A DNA stretch of 64,000 nt from Streptomyces sp. CB03234 (GCF_001905885.1 NZ_LIYH01000002.1:425591-489590); one strand, 5' to 3'. Counted from the stretch's first letter, positions 8,071 to 17,131 are shown. Notes: a model not told the origin generated them from the sequence alone. Numbers and translations: made by a program.

Positions 8071-9510
8071 GTGACCCGGATCGTGATCATCGGTGGCGGA
8101 CCCGGCGGATACGAGGCGGCCCTGGTGGGCGCCCAGCTCGGCGCGGAGGTGACCGTCGTCGACACCGACGGCCTCGGCGGAGCGTCCGTCCTGACCGACT
8201 GCGTACCCTCGAAGACCCTCATCGCCACGGCCGAGGTGATGACCAACTTCGACTCCTCCCACGAGGAGCTCGGCATCATCGTCGCGGACGACACCCCGCA
8301 CATCGAGCAGGCCGCCCGGATCGTCGGCGTCGACCTCGGCAAGGTCAACCGGCGTGTGAAGCGGCTCGCCCTCGCCCAGTCGCACGACATCACCGCCTCC
8401 GTCACGCGTGCGGGCGCGCGCGTGCTGCGTGGCCGGGGCCGGCTCGACGGCCGCCAGGCGGTGGACGGCTCCCGCCAGGTGATCGTCACCGCCGCCGACG
8501 GCAGCGAGGAGACGCTCACCGCCGACGCCGTACTGATCGCGACCGGCGGCCACCCGCGCGAGATCCCCGACGCCCTGCCGGACGGCGAGCGCATCCTCAA
8601 CTGGACGCAGGTGTACGACCTGGACGAGCTGCCCGAGGAGCTCATCGTGGTCGGCTCGGGTGTGACGGGTGCCGAATTCGCCGGCGCGTACCAGGCGCTG
8701 GGCTCCCGGGTCACGCTGGTCTCGTCGCGCGACCGCGTGCTGCCCGGCGAGGACCCGGACGCGGCGGCCGTCCTGGAGGACGTCTTCCGGCGCCGTGGCA
8801 TGAACGTCATGGCCCGTTCCCGGGCCGCCTCCGCCAAGCGGGTGGGGGACCGGGTCGAGGTGACGCTGGCGGACGGGCGGGTCATCTCCGGGTCGCACTG
8901 CCTGATGGCCGTGGGTGCCGTCCCGAACACCGCCGGGATGGGGCTGGAGGAGGCCGGCGTACGGCTCAAGGACTCGGGCCACATCTGGACCGACCGGGTC
9001 TCGCGCACCTCGGCGCCCGGGGTGTACGCGGCCGGTGACGTCACCGGCGTCTTCGCGCTGGCGTCGGTCGCCGCCATGCAGGGCCGGATCGCGATGTACC
9101 ACTTCCTCGGCGACACGGTGAACCCGCTGAACCTCAAGACCGTCTCCGCGAACGTCTTCACCGACCCCGAGATCGCCACGGTCGGTTACACCCAGGCCGA
9201 CGTCGACGCCGGCAAGATCGACGCCAAGGTCGTCAAGCTGCCGCTGCTGCGCAACCCGCGCGCCAAGATGCAGGGCATCAGGGACGGCTTCGTCAAGATC
9301 TTCTGCCGGCCCGGAACGGGGATCGTGGTGGGCGGTGTCGTGGTCGCCCCGCGCGCCTCGGAGTTGATCCACCCGATCTCGATCGCCGTCGACAACAACC
9401 TGACGGTCGAACAGATCGCAAACGCCTTCACCGTGTACCCGTCCCTGTCGGGCTCGATCGCCGAGGTGGCACGACAGTTGCACACCCGGAAGACCAGCGC
9501 CGAGGCGTAG
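8071..9510 (+). CDS. NAD(P)H-quinone dehydrogenase, LpdA-like flavoprotein
   Basis: A 479-residue flavoprotein of the disulfide reductase superfamily: FAD Rossmann motif IVIIGGGPGGYEA (about 4-16), NAD-binding VVGSGVTGAEFAG, and an FAD-closing AAGDVTG segment. It is probably not a true lipoamide dehydrogenase. The redox motif reads GGASVLTDCVPSK, so the first cysteine is Ser39 and only Cys44 remains; the C-terminal His-Glu pair is replaced by VYPSLSGS. Mycobacterial LpdA, with the same losses, reduces quinones, so quinone reduction is the likely reaction. GTG start chosen at the beginning of the Rossmann motif. A 12-bp-stem hairpin follows the stop. Confidence 0.9.
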   Translation: MTRIVIIGGGPGGYEAALVGAQLGAEVTVVDTDGLGGASVLTDCVPSKTLIATAEVMTNFDSSHEELGIIVADDTPHIEQAARIVGVDLGKVNRRVKRLALAQSHDITASVTRAGARVLRGRGRLDGRQAVDGSRQVIVTAADGSEETLTADAVLIATGGHPREIPDALPDGERILNWTQVYDLDELPEELIVVGSGVTGAEFAGAYQALGSRVTLVSSRDRVLPGEDPDAAAVLEDVFRRRGMNVMARSRAASAKRVGDRVEVTLADGRVISGSHCLMAVGAVPNTAGMGLEEAGVRLKDSGHIWTDRVSRTSAPGVYAAGDVTGVFALASVAAMQGRIAMYHFLGDTVNPLNLKTVSANVFTDPEIATVGYTQADVDAGKIDAKVVKLPLLRNPRAKMQGIRDGFVKIFCRPGTGIVVGGVVVAPRASELIHPISIAVDNNLTVEQIANAFTVYPSLSGSIAEVARQLHTRKTSAEA

Positions 9511-9584
9511 CTCCGCAGAGCTGAGGGACAACACCCGGCAACCCCCGGCAAGTCGGGACATCGATCGGTCAAGGAACGTTCCCG

Positions 9585-9618
9585 GACGGGCCCGCCTATA
9601 CCACTTGGCGGGCCCGTC
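9585..9618 (+). terminator. Hairpin terminator after LpdA-like gene
   Basis: A perfect 12-bp inverted repeat, GACGGGCCCGCC / GGCGGGCCCGTC, with a 10-nt loop, 75 bp after the stop. Confidence 0.75.
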
Positions 9619-9687
9619 TGTTCGCAACTTCGCGTAATAGGCCCATACCGCTGCAAAGAAACGGTCGCTGGGGTTACTGTCAGTTTC

Positions 9688-10659
9688 GTGTTCGCTGCAG
9701 AACGTCGTCAGTTGATCCTTGAAATGGTGCGCGCCAACGGGGCGGTATCGCTCCGGGAGCTCGCCCGCGTCGTCCAGACCTCCGAAGTGACCGTACGGCG
9801 TGACGTGCGGGCACTGGAGGCAGAAGGACTCCTCGACCGCCGGCACGGCGGTGCGGTGCTGCCGGGCGGTTTTACGCGAGAGTCCGGCTTCCCGCAGAAA
9901 TCCCATCTCGCGACCGCCGAGAAGACGGCCATCGCCGACGTGGCCGCCGGGCTCGTCGAAGAGGGCGAGGCCATCGTGGTCGGCGCGGGGACGACCACCC
10001 AGGAGCTGGCCCGCCGGCTCGCCCGCGTACCCGGGCTGACCGTCGTCACCAACTCGCTGCTCGTCGCCCAGGCGCTGGCCCACGCCAACCGGGTGGAGGT
10101 CGTCATGACCGGCGGCACCCTGCGCGGCTCCAACTACGCGCTGGTGGGCAGCGGGGCCGAGCAGTCCCTCCAGGGGCTGAGAGTCTCGCGGGCGTTCCTG
10201 TCCGGGAGCGGGCTCACCGCCGAACGGGGCCTGTCCACGTCCAACATGCTGTCGGCGAGCGTCGACCGGGCGCTGGTCCAGGCGGCGGCGGAGGTGGTCG
10301 TGCTGGCCGACCACACCAAGCTCGGTACGGACACGATGTTCCAGACCGTGCCGACGGACGTGATCACCCGGCTGGTCACCGACGAGCCGCCCGTCCACGA
10401 CGACCGGGCGGGCACCGAGCTGCAGGCGCTGGCCGACCAGGGCGTCCAGGTCACCGTGGCCGGCCCGGCGCCCGGCGCGTCCGGCGCGTCCGGCGCGGAG
10501 GGCGCCCCGCCACCGGGCCGGCAGGCCCGCCGGGACGTCCCCCTGCCGGGCCAGCGCGGCCGCCACCCGGGCGGCCCGCAACTGCGCAGCGCCTCCCTCC
10601 CGGCGGACGGCCAGCCCCCGGAGCGCAGCGCACGGGTGGCCGACCTCCGCCGCCGCTGA
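9688..10659 (+). CDS. DeoR-family transcriptional regulator
   Basis: A 323-residue DNA-binding regulator. The N-terminal DeoR helix-turn-helix (residues 1-57: RRQLILEMVRANGAVSLREL, then SEVTVRRDVRALEAEGLLDRRHGGAV) is followed by the sugar-phosphate sensor domain with VGAGTTTQELAR and MTGGTLRGSNYALVG, which bind phosphosugar effectors in this family. Residues after about 253 are an unusual Gly/Pro/Arg-rich tail. A GTG start with no Shine-Dalgarno and a TACTGT hexamer 7 nt upstream suggests a leaderless mRNA. It could control the nucleoside genes nearby through the 12-bp palindrome, but no copy of that palindrome is seen at its own promoter, so this is only a hypothesis. Confidence 0.92.
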   Translation: MFAAERRQLILEMVRANGAVSLRELARVVQTSEVTVRRDVRALEAEGLLDRRHGGAVLPGGFTRESGFPQKSHLATAEKTAIADVAAGLVEEGEAIVVGAGTTTQELARRLARVPGLTVVTNSLLVAQALAHANRVEVVMTGGTLRGSNYALVGSGAEQSLQGLRVSRAFLSGSGLTAERGLSTSNMLSASVDRALVQAAAEVVVLADHTKLGTDTMFQTVPTDVITRLVTDEPPVHDDRAGTELQALADQGVQVTVAGPAPGASGASGAEGAPPPGRQARRDVPLPGQRGRHPGGPQLRSASLPADGQPPERSARVADLRRR

Positions 10660-10939
10660 GCGCGCCCCTCGGGGGCGGGCCGACGCGCGTGCGAACGTGC
10701 CCGTGCCGGGAGTCGCCGGCCTGAAGCCGGGCGTCCACCCGGGGGGCCGGGCCACGCGGCGCGACACCGGAGCCTCGGCCGGCCTCCGGGCGCGGCCACC
10801 CGAGACAGGGCACCCGCCCGTCGGCTGGGCGCCATGCCACGATGCCAGGCGCCGGGTGCCCGAGGCAGGGCGACGGCGCCGGGCACGGCGATGGGCGCCT
10901 TCGGCCCGTTACGGTTCGGGTCGGGTGGACGTCAGGCCT

Positions 10940-11548
10940 TCAGGCCTTCAGGCCGCGCAAAGTCAGCATCAGCAGTCGGTCGGCCAGCTCCGGGTCGTCC
11001 GGGGACTGCTCGGCCGCCAGGGCGATCGCGTTGGTGAGCTGCATCAGGTCGCCGATCGACACGTCCGCCCGTACCGCGCCCGCCTCCTGGGCGCGGACCA
11101 GCAGGCGCTCGCCGGCCGCGCGCATGGGCGTGCTGCACTGGGACAGGGCCGAACTCGTGTCGTGCGACGCCGACATGAGCGCGCGGGCCAGGCCCCGGTA
11201 CTCACCCGCGTGGGTGACGATGGCGCGCAGCCATTCCACCAGCGCCGTGCACGGCTGCTCCGAGGCGGCCAGGTCGTGGGACCGCTCCAGCAGGGTGTGG
11301 AGCGCCTCCTGGAAGACGGCGTTCATCAGCGCGTGCCGGTTCGGGAAGTGCCGGTACAGCGTGCCGATCCCGACCCCCGCGCGGCGTGCGACGTCCTCCA
11401 GCGACGCGTCGGTGCCGTGCTCCGCGAAGGCGGCCCGCGCCTCGCTCAGCAGCCGCTCGTAGTTGCGGCGTGCGTCGGCGCGCATGGGCCGCGGTGCACC
11501 CGGCGCCCTGTCCGCCGCCGTCCCGCCCGCCGCCGTACTCGTCGCCAT
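10940..11548 (-). CDS. TetR-family transcriptional regulator
   Basis: A 202-residue repressor. The N-terminal HTH spans about residues 22-70 with SLEDVARRAGVGIGTLYRHF, the typical recognition helix region, followed by a ligand-binding domain ending LMLTLRGLKA. The ATG at 11548 has GGGAGG 8 nt upstream. Effector and target are unknown. It lies downstream of and in the same direction as the carboxylase alpha-subunit gene but is separated from it by a hairpin terminator. The stop region overlaps three TCAGGCCT-like direct repeats. The 280 bp between its stop and the DeoR gene show no gene. Confidence 0.9.
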   Translation of the reverse strand: MATSTAAGGTAADRAPGAPRPMRADARRNYERLLSEARAAFAEHGTDASLEDVARRAGVGIGTLYRHFPNRHALMNAVFQEALHTLLERSHDLAASEQPCTALVEWLRAIVTHAGEYRGLARALMSASHDTSSALSQCSTPMRAAGERLLVRAQEAGAVRADVSIGDLMQLTNAIALAAEQSPDDPELADRLLMLTLRGLKA

Positions 11549-11611
11549 CGCGCCGTCCTCCCTCGCAGGCCCCGCCCTTCTGCCCTCCAGCATGCCATCG
11601 CGCACATGGCG

Positions 11612-11643
11612 AGGGGCCCGCCGGCCTGTGCCGACGGGCCCCT
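11612..11643 (-). terminator. Hairpin terminator after carboxylase alpha-subunit gene
   Basis: A 9-bp outer stem, AGGGGCCCG / CGGGCCCCT, with an inner CGGC-CTGT-GCCG stem, placed 14 bp after the stop of the minus-strand accA-type gene. Confidence 0.7.
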
Positions 11644-11656
11644 GTGGTGAGGTGTG

Positions 11657-13411
11657 TCAGTCCTTGATCTCGCAGATCGCGGCGCCGGACGTCACCGACG
11701 CGCCGACCTCCGCCGACAGACCCTTGATCGTGCCCGCGCGGTGGGCGTTGATGGGCTGCTCCATCTTCATCGCCTCGAGTACGACGATGAGGTCGCCCTC
11801 CTTGACCTCCTGGCCCTCCTCGACCGCGACCTTGACGATCGTGCCCTGCATCGGGGAGGCGAGCGTGTCGCCCGAGGCGGCCGAGCCGGACTTCTTGGCG
11901 GCGCGGCGCTTGGGCTTGGCGCCCGCGGCCAGACCCGTGCGGGCCAGGCTCATGCCCAGGGAGGACGGCAGCGAGACCTCCAGGCGCTTGCCGCCGACCT
12001 CGACGACGACGGTCTCGCGGCCCGGCTCCTCCTCCGTCTCCGTGGCGGCGGGGGCGGCGAACGGCTTGATCTCGTTGACGAACTCCGTCTCGATCCAGCG
12101 CGTGTGCACGCGGAACGGGTTCGCGGTGAACGCCGGGTCGGCCACCACAGCGCGGTGGAAGGGGATGGCGGTGGCCATGCCCTCGACCTGGAACTCGGCG
12201 AGAGCACGGGCCGCCCGCTGGAGGGCCTGCTCACGCGTCGCGCCGGTGACGATCAGCTTGGCGAGCAGCGAGTCCCAGGCGGGGCCGATGACGCTGCCGG
12301 ACTCCACGCCCGCGTCCAGGCGGACACCCGGGCCGCTCGGCGGGGCGAACGTGGTCACCGTGCCGGGGGCCGGGAGGAAGTTGCGGCCCGGGTCCTCGCC
12401 GTTGATGCGGAACTCGAAGGAGTGGCCGCGTACGGCGGGGTCGTCGTACCCGAGCTCCTCGCCGTCGGCGATACGGAACATCTCGCGTACGAGGTCGATA
12501 CCGGTGACCTCCTCGGTGACCGGGTGCTCGACCTGGAGACGGGTGTTGACCTCCAGGAAGGAGATCGTGCCGTCCTGGCCGACGAGGAACTCCACGGTGC
12601 CGGCACCCTCGTAGCCGGCCTCCTTCAGGATGGCCTTGGACGCCCGGTACAGCTCGGCGTTCTGCTCGGCCGACAGGAACGGCGCCGGGGCCTCCTCCAC
12701 CAGCTTCTGGTGGCGGCGCTGGAGCGAGCAGTCACGCGTCGACACCACGACGACGTTGCCGTGCTTGTCCGCCAGGCACTGCGTCTCCACGTGGCGGGGC
12801 CTGTCCAGGTACCGCTCCACGAAGCACTCGCCGCGGCCGAAGGCGGCGACGGCCTCGCGGACGGCGGAGTCGTACAGCTCCGGCACCTCTTCGAGGGTGC
12901 GGGCGACCTTCAGGCCGCGTCCGCCGCCGCCGAAGGCCGCCTTGATGGCGATCGGCAGGCCGTGCTCCTCGGCGAAGGCGACGACCTCGTCCGCGCCGGA
13001 GACCGGGTCGGGCGTGCCGGCGACCAGCGGCGCGCCGGCGCGCTGGGCGATGTGACGGGCGGCGACCTTGTCGCCCAGGTCCCGGATGGCCTGCGGCGGC
13101 GGGCCGATCCAGGTCAGGCCCGCGTCGATGACGGCCTGGGCGAACTCCGCGTTCTCGGAAAGGAATCCGTACCCAGGATGGATGGCGTCCGCGCCGGAAT
13201 CGGCCGCGGCCTGGAGCACCTTGGCGATGTCCAGATAGCTGGCGGCCGGGGTGTCACCGCCCAGGGCGAACGCCTCGTCGGCCGCACGGACGTGCAGGGC
13301 GTCCCGGTCCGGATCGGCGTAGACGGCTACGCTCGCGATCCCGGCGTCCCGGCAGGCACGGGCGACACGGACAGCGATTTCGCCACGGTTGGCGATGAGC
13401 ACCTTGCGCAC
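11657..13411 (-). CDS. accA: Acyl-CoA carboxylase alpha subunit (biotin carboxylase + BCCP)
   Basis: A 584-residue biotin-carrying subunit of acetyl/propionyl-CoA carboxylase. Order: biotin carboxylase N domain beginning [19 protein letters not shown], the ATP-grasp domain with the Gly-rich loop [10 protein letters not shown] and the active-site [14 protein letters not shown], a linker, and a C-terminal biotinyl domain with LEAMKMEQP, where Lys549 should carry biotin. The GTG start has AAGGAGG 8 nt upstream. It works with the beta (17132-18733) and epsilon (16913-17122) subunits and is biotinylated by the ligase at 18843-19694. Products feed fatty acid and polyketide synthesis. Confidence 0.96.
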   Translation of the reverse strand: MRKVLIANRGEIAVRVARACRDAGIASVAVYADPDRDALHVRAADEAFALGGDTPAASYLDIAKVLQAAADSGADAIHPGYGFLSENAEFAQAVIDAGLTWIGPPPQAIRDLGDKVAARHIAQRAGAPLVAGTPDPVSGADEVVAFAEEHGLPIAIKAAFGGGGRGLKVARTLEEVPELYDSAVREAVAAFGRGECFVERYLDRPRHVETQCLADKHGNVVVVSTRDCSLQRRHQKLVEEAPAPFLSAEQNAELYRASKAILKEAGYEGAGTVEFLVGQDGTISFLEVNTRLQVEHPVTEEVTGIDLVREMFRIADGEELGYDDPAVRGHSFEFRINGEDPGRNFLPAPGTVTTFAPPSGPGVRLDAGVESGSVIGPAWDSLLAKLIVTGATREQALQRAARALAEFQVEGMATAIPFHRAVVADPAFTANPFRVHTRWIETEFVNEIKPFAAPAATETEEEPGRETVVVEVGGKRLEVSLPSSLGMSLARTGLAAGAKPKRRAAKKSGSAASGDTLASPMQGTIVKVAVEEGQEVKEGDLIVVLEAMKMEQPINAHRAGTIKGLSAEVGASVTSGAAICEIKD

Positions 13412-13747
13412 GATGGCTCCCTCCTTGAAACAAGCTGAGTTTAGGGACAGCCGACACGGCCTTTCGACCCGTCCCCCATGGTGAGCTTGCCCACACGGAG
13501 CGTGATTCGAGCCGCGGTGGAGTCGTGAAATCCCTTGTCGCACCACGTTACGCAGGGCTTCTGGACGGAACAGTAACCCTGAGGTGTGGTCAAGGTCTCT
13601 GTCTTCACGGCCAGCGGGGCATCCCGTTTCTTTGTGGAGTCCCTACGAATGGGCGAATGATTCTTTGCCGCGCTGCCAGAACCCTTGTTCGTACGTTTAC
13701 CAGTCAGTAGCCTGCGCGCTGTCGTCCGTACTGGCAGGGGAGTGCCC
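13412..13747. other. Divergent promoter region, no gene seen
   Basis: 336 bp between the divergent carboxylase alpha-subunit and membrane protein genes. It is lower in G+C than its surroundings, consistent with promoters in both directions. I see no RNA gene or convincing ORF. Confidence 0.5.
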
Positions 13748-14188
13748 ATGGTGGCCCGCAGACCGATAGCGCTGGCGGCCGGGATCGTGCTGATCCTGGA
13801 GGCAGCGGGCCTGGTGCTGTTGCACATGGTGCTCGCCAAGGTCATGGGCGGCCAGCGGATGTCGCTGGACGGCCTCGACCCGGACCTGATGGTCACCGCG
13901 ATCTGGGTCATGGGCGGTGTCTTCGGGGCGTACGTGGCCCTGTGCGGGGCGCTGCTGGTGCGCCTGGGCGTACGGGACGGCGCCCTGGGGCGGGTCGCGC
14001 GGATCGTGCTCATCACCTGCGCGATCACGCACGGGGTGCTGGGCGCGGTGACGGTGGGCCTGGTGGGGTGGGCGGCGTTCGCGTACATGATGGTCGTGCT
14101 GGGCCTGATCGTGGCCTCGCTGGTGCTGTACGCGCCGGAGGGCGAGGAGCCGGCGCCGCCCGTGGAGGGCGGCGTGGCGGCGGCGTGA
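13748..14188 (+). CDS. Small polytopic membrane protein, function unknown
   Basis: A 146-residue protein with four hydrophobic helices (about 7-27, 48-68, 80-100, 104-125) and an acidic C-terminal tail (APEGEEPAPP). The ATG (MVARRPIALAAG) has AGGGGAG 5 nt upstream; an earlier in-frame start lacks this. I do not recognise a functional family. It sits between the carboxylase alpha gene and maf, convergent with maf (12 bp between stops). Confidence 0.85.
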   Translation: MVARRPIALAAGIVLILEAAGLVLLHMVLAKVMGGQRMSLDGLDPDLMVTAIWVMGGVFGAYVALCGALLVRLGVRDGALGRVARIVLITCAITHGVLGAVTVGLVGWAAFAYMMVVLGLIVASLVLYAPEGEEPAPPVEGGVAAA

Positions 14189-14200
14189 CGCGGGGGAGGG

Positions 14201-14809
14201 TCAGCCCCACAGGTCGGTGATCGCGATGCCCAGTTCGGCCAGCAGGCGGCGCAGCAGCGGCAGGGACAGGCCGATCACATTGCCCGGGTCGCCGTCGATG
14301 CCGTCGATGAAGGGCGCCGAGCGGCCGTCGAGGGTGAACGCGCCCGCCACGTGGAGGGGTTCGCCACTGGCGACGTACGCCGCGATCTCCTCGTCCGTCG
14401 GGTCGCCGAAGCGGACCAGGGTGGAGGCGGTCGCGGAGGCGTACCGCTTGGCGGTGGTGTCGTAGACGCAGTGGCCGGTCTGGAGGATGCCGGCGCGGCC
14501 GCGCATCGCCTTCCAGCGGGCGGTGGCCTCCTCGGCGTCGGCGGGCTTGCCCAGCGCCTGCTTGTCCAGCTCCAGCACCGAGTCGCAGCCGATCACCAGC
14601 GCGCCGCTCGCCTCGGGCTTGGCGGCCACGTGGGCGGCCTTGGCCTCGGCGAGGGCGAGCGCCAGTTCGGCCGGGGTCGGGGCGGTGAACTTGTCCTCGT
14701 CGATCCCGCTGACGATCACCTCGGGGGTGAGCCCGGCCTGCCGCAGCAGACCGAGGCGGGCGGGGGACGCGGAGGCCAGGACGAGGCGGCGGCGCTGAGC
14801 AGCAGTCAT
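14201..14809 (-). CDS. maf: Maf-like nucleoside triphosphate pyrophosphatase
   Basis: A 202-residue Maf/HAM1-superfamily protein that hydrolyses non-canonical or excess NTPs to NMP and PPi. The N-terminal phosphate-binding segment [18 protein letters not shown] and the catalytic [18 protein letters not shown] region are intact, as is the C-terminal [17 protein letters not shown] segment. I chose the ATG giving [13 protein letters not shown]; another ATG three codons upstream is possible, and neither has a clear Shine-Dalgarno. Its place between carboxylase subunits is usual in Streptomyces, with no known functional link. Confidence 0.93.
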   Translation of the reverse strand: MTAAQRRRLVLASASPARLGLLRQAGLTPEVIVSGIDEDKFTAPTPAELALALAEAKAAHVAAKPEASGALVIGCDSVLELDKQALGKPADAEEATARWKAMRGRAGILQTGHCVYDTTAKRYASATASTLVRFGDPTDEEIAAYVASGEPLHVAGAFTLDGRSAPFIDGIDGDPGNVIGLSLPLLRRLLAELGIAITDLWG

Positions 14810-14858
14810 GGGCGCCATCGTACGGAAAACGCCCACGGGTGACGGCTCGGCGCCGGTG

Positions 14859-14987
14859 TCAGTGCAGGCCCACCACGAGCATCGCCAGCAGCATCGCCAG
14901 CGCCAGCAGAATCCCCGCGCGGCGCAGCATCGCCTGCATGTCGCGCATCTCTTCGGGGGGTTCGTTCTCGGGGTCGGACCACAGCAT
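14859..14987 (-). CDS. 42-residue single-pass membrane protein
   Basis: A small [23 protein letters not shown], then an Arg-Arg pair and one hydrophobic helix (about residues 24-41) of Leu, Ala, Met and Val. Base composition at third positions matches real genes. A GAAGG abuts the ATG and AGCAGGA lies about 8 nt upstream. A perfect 22-bp palindrome centred about 43 bp before the start is probably its operator. My recollection is that a similar tiny protein sits next to maf in other Streptomyces, which would support it. Topology suggests a cytoplasmic acidic N-terminus. Function unknown. Confidence 0.72.
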   Translation of the reverse strand: MLWSDPENEPPEEMRDMQAMLRRAGILLALAMLLAMLVVGLH

Positions 14988-15018
14988 CCTTCGATCCTGC
15001 TGGCGGGGTCCGCCCGGC

Positions 15019-15040
15019 GCCTGAGTACGCGTACTCAGGC
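15019..15040. promoter_or_regulatory. 22-bp perfect palindrome (putative operator)
   Basis: Arms GCCTGAGTACG and CGTACTCAGGC are exact reverse complements with no gap. The site is 32-53 bp upstream of the 42-residue membrane protein gene and 33 bp beyond the stop of the TetR gene. An uninterrupted palindrome this long is unlikely by chance and looks like a dimeric repressor site. The binding protein is unknown. Confidence 0.65.
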
Positions 15041-15072
15041 ACCGCGGTGCTTACGGACTAATCACGGGCTGG

Positions 15073-15678
15073 TCAACGGGTGGTGAACACCCCCGCGCGG
15101 ATCGCGGCGAGGGCCGCCGCCACCGCCCGCTCCTCGTCCGCGGCGGTGAGCGGCTCGTGGCTGACCGCGAAGCGGTAGTACAGCGGGGCGGAGACGGCGC
15201 GCAGGGCCTCGACCGGGTCGGTGCCGGGCGGGGCCTCGCCGCGGGTGACGGCCCGTTCCACGACGGTGGCCCATTCGCCGAGGCGGGCCGCGTAGAAGCC
15301 GTGCAGGGCGGTGGCGCACTCCTCGTCGCAGGCCGCCGCCGCGATGACCGCCCGGAAGACGGGGCCCATGCGCGGGTCGGTGAGGGCCGTGGCGACGAGG
15401 GTGGCGTTGTCGCGCAGGTCGCCTTCGAGCGAGCCGGTGTCCGAGGCGGGGACGGACCGCTCGGCCATGTCGCGGAGCAGGTCGGCGATCAGGCCGACGG
15501 GGGAGCCCCAGCGCCGGTAGACGGTGGTCTTGCCGACGCCCGCGCCGGCGGCGATCCGGTCCATGTTCAGGGCGTGGAAGCCCTCCGTGGCCAGCGCCTC
15601 CTCGGTGGCCCGGAGGACGGCGGCGCGGACCTTGGCGGTGCGGCCGCCGGGGCGGACGGTGCCGGGCATGGATTCCAA
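15073..15678 (-). CDS. TetR-family transcriptional regulator
   Basis: A 201-residue repressor with an N-terminal HTH (about 12-58: AVLRATEEALATEGFHALNM, AAGAGVGKTTVYRRWGS) and a helical effector domain with a Cys-containing segment. I chose a TTG start at 15678 because AGGAG lies 6 nt upstream; the alternative ATG three codons in would be 15 nt from it. Divergent from the SGNH hydrolase gene with 89 bp between starts, so it probably controls that gene. GGAAATTCC (15739-15747), within a looser dyad, is a candidate operator. Confidence 0.9.
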   Translation of the reverse strand: MESMPGTVRPGGRTAKVRAAVLRATEEALATEGFHALNMDRIAAGAGVGKTTVYRRWGSPVGLIADLLRDMAERSVPASDTGSLEGDLRDNATLVATALTDPRMGPVFRAVIAAAACDEECATALHGFYAARLGEWATVVERAVTRGEAPPGTDPVEALRAVSAPLYYRFAVSHEPLTAADEERAVAAALAAIRAGVFTTR

Positions 15679-15738
15679 ATGGGACTCCTGTTTCGTTTAG
15701 TTGCGGTGTGGTGGTACGGTCGCCCCGTGCAGCTTAAT

Positions 15739-15747
15739 GGAAATTCC
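15739..15747. promoter_or_regulatory. Candidate TetR operator before SGNH hydrolase
   Basis: GGAAATTCC is a 9-bp palindrome set in an imperfect dyad (TAATGGAA ... TTCCCGTTA) just before the hydrolase Shine-Dalgarno (TTAGGAG). The position is suitable for repression by the divergent TetR protein. Weak evidence. Confidence 0.35.
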
Positions 15748-15767
15748 TTCCCGTTAGGAGTCGAACG

Positions 15768-16916
15768 ATGACGACGACGCATTGGACCGCCGCCTGGACC
15801 GCCTCCCCCCAGCTTCCCTCCACCGGGTTCACCCCGAACTGGTCCCAGGAGGGCTTCTCCGACCACACCGTCCGCCAGGTCCTCCGCGTCACCGCCGCCG
15901 GCGACCGCGTCCGGATCCGGCTGTCGAACGCGTACGGGACCTCCCCGCTCCACATCACCGGGGTCGCCATCGCCCGTACGGACACCGGCGCGGCCGTCCG
16001 GTCCGGGACCCTGCGCCACCTCACCTTCGGAGGGCGGCGGTCGGTGGCCGTCCCGGCGCACGGGCAGACCGAGAGCGACGCCGCCGAGCTCGCCCTGGAG
16101 CGCCTGGACCGGCTGACCGTCACGCTGTACCTCGCCGGCACCACCGGCCCGGCCACCTTCCACGCCCAGGGCTTCACCGACACCTACCGCGCCGAGGGCG
16201 ACCACCGCGACGACGTCACCGGTACGCCGTTCACCGGGACGACCCAGTCCTGGTACTACCTGACCGGGGTGGACGTGAGCGGCCCCCGGGCCCCTCAGCC
16301 GGGTGCCGTGCTGTTCGGCGACTCCCTCACCGACGGCTTCGGCTCCACCCCCAACGCCGACCGCCGCTGGTCCGACGCCCTCGCCGAGCGCACGGACCGC
16401 CCCGTACTGAACGCCGGCATCGGCGGCAACCTGCTGCTCAACGACTCGGCCTGGTACGGGGAGCGGTCCTCCGCCCGCTTCCACCGCGACGCCCTCGACC
16501 TGCCCGGCGCCGGAACGGTCGTCCTCCTCCAGGGGCTCAACGACATCGGCTTCAGCGAGGCCCGGGACCAGCCCACGTACAAGCCCGCCCCGGCCGTGTC
16601 GGCCGCCGAACTGATCGACGGCTACCGCACCCTGATACGCGCCGCACGCGCGCGTGGCGTACGGATCGTGGGCGCGACCATCCTGCCCTTCAAGGGCACC
16701 ACCCACTGGAGCGACCGGGCCGCCAAGGTCAGCGGCGAGGTCAACGACTGGATGCGCGAGTCCGGCGAGTTCGACGCCGTCATCGACTTCCACCGGCTCA
16801 TGGCCGACCCCGCCGACCCCGACCGCCTCAACCCCGCGTACGCGTACGAGGACGGCCTCCACCCCAACGACGCGGGATACCGCGTCATGGCGGAGGCCGT
16901 CGTACCCCTGCTTTAA
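15768..16916 (+). CDS. SGNH/GDSL hydrolase, two-domain carbohydrate esterase type
   Basis: A 382-residue serine hydrolase. Residues 1 to about 165 form a beta-sandwich-like N-terminal domain (HWTAAWTASPQLPS start). The catalytic domain has block I VLFGDSLTDGFGS (Ser186), block II GIGGN, block III LLQGLNDIGF and block V DGLHPNDAGY (Asp362, His365), a complete SGNH set. The family deacylates carbohydrates or lipids. No signal peptide is visible, so it may be cytoplasmic, although relatives are often secreted. ATG with TTAGGAG 7 nt upstream. The stop codons of this gene and the convergent epsilon-subunit gene overlap. Confidence 0.93.
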   Translation: MTTTHWTAAWTASPQLPSTGFTPNWSQEGFSDHTVRQVLRVTAAGDRVRIRLSNAYGTSPLHITGVAIARTDTGAAVRSGTLRHLTFGGRRSVAVPAHGQTESDAAELALERLDRLTVTLYLAGTTGPATFHAQGFTDTYRAEGDHRDDVTGTPFTGTTQSWYYLTGVDVSGPRAPQPGAVLFGDSLTDGFGSTPNADRRWSDALAERTDRPVLNAGIGGNLLLNDSAWYGERSSARFHRDALDLPGAGTVVLLQGLNDIGFSEARDQPTYKPAPAVSAAELIDGYRTLIRAARARGVRIVGATILPFKGTTHWSDRAAKVSGEVNDWMRESGEFDAVIDFHRLMADPADPDRLNPAYAYEDGLHPNDAGYRVMAEAVVPLL

Positions 16917-17122
16917 AGGGGCCAGTACGAGCGCGTCCACGACCGCGGGCCCGGCTGCGGGCGGCGCGTATGGGCGATCCTCGCCGGGTCGGACCAGCCC
17001 TCGGGGACGCGCTCCGCGCCGCCGGAGGCCGCCGAGGCGGTCGCGGCGGCGCGCGCCTGGACCACCGCCAGGGCGGCGGCCAGCTCCTCCGGGGTCGGGT
17101 TGCCCCGCAGAACCTTGATCAT
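16913..17122 (-). CDS. Acyl-CoA carboxylase epsilon subunit
   Basis: A 69-residue protein with the typical start MIKVLRGNPTPEELAAALAV, a variable Ala-rich middle and the conserved end WSDPARI...RSWTRSYWPL. Epsilon subunits of actinobacterial carboxylases bind and stabilise the alpha-beta complex. ATG with AAGGAG 8 nt upstream. It follows the beta-subunit gene by 9 bp in the same direction, so the two are cotranscribed. It ends by overlapping the convergent SGNH hydrolase stop (CTTTAAAG). Confidence 0.93.
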   Translation of the reverse strand: MIKVLRGNPTPEELAAALAVVQARAAATASAASGGAERVPEGWSDPARIAHTRRPQPGPRSWTRSYWPL

Positions 17123-17131
17123 GGGGGCTCC

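Noticed and set aside
9688..10659. Assigning the DeoR protein as repressor of the CTACGCGCGTAG sites
   Set aside because: No site at its own promoter and no direct evidence; mentioned only as a candidate.
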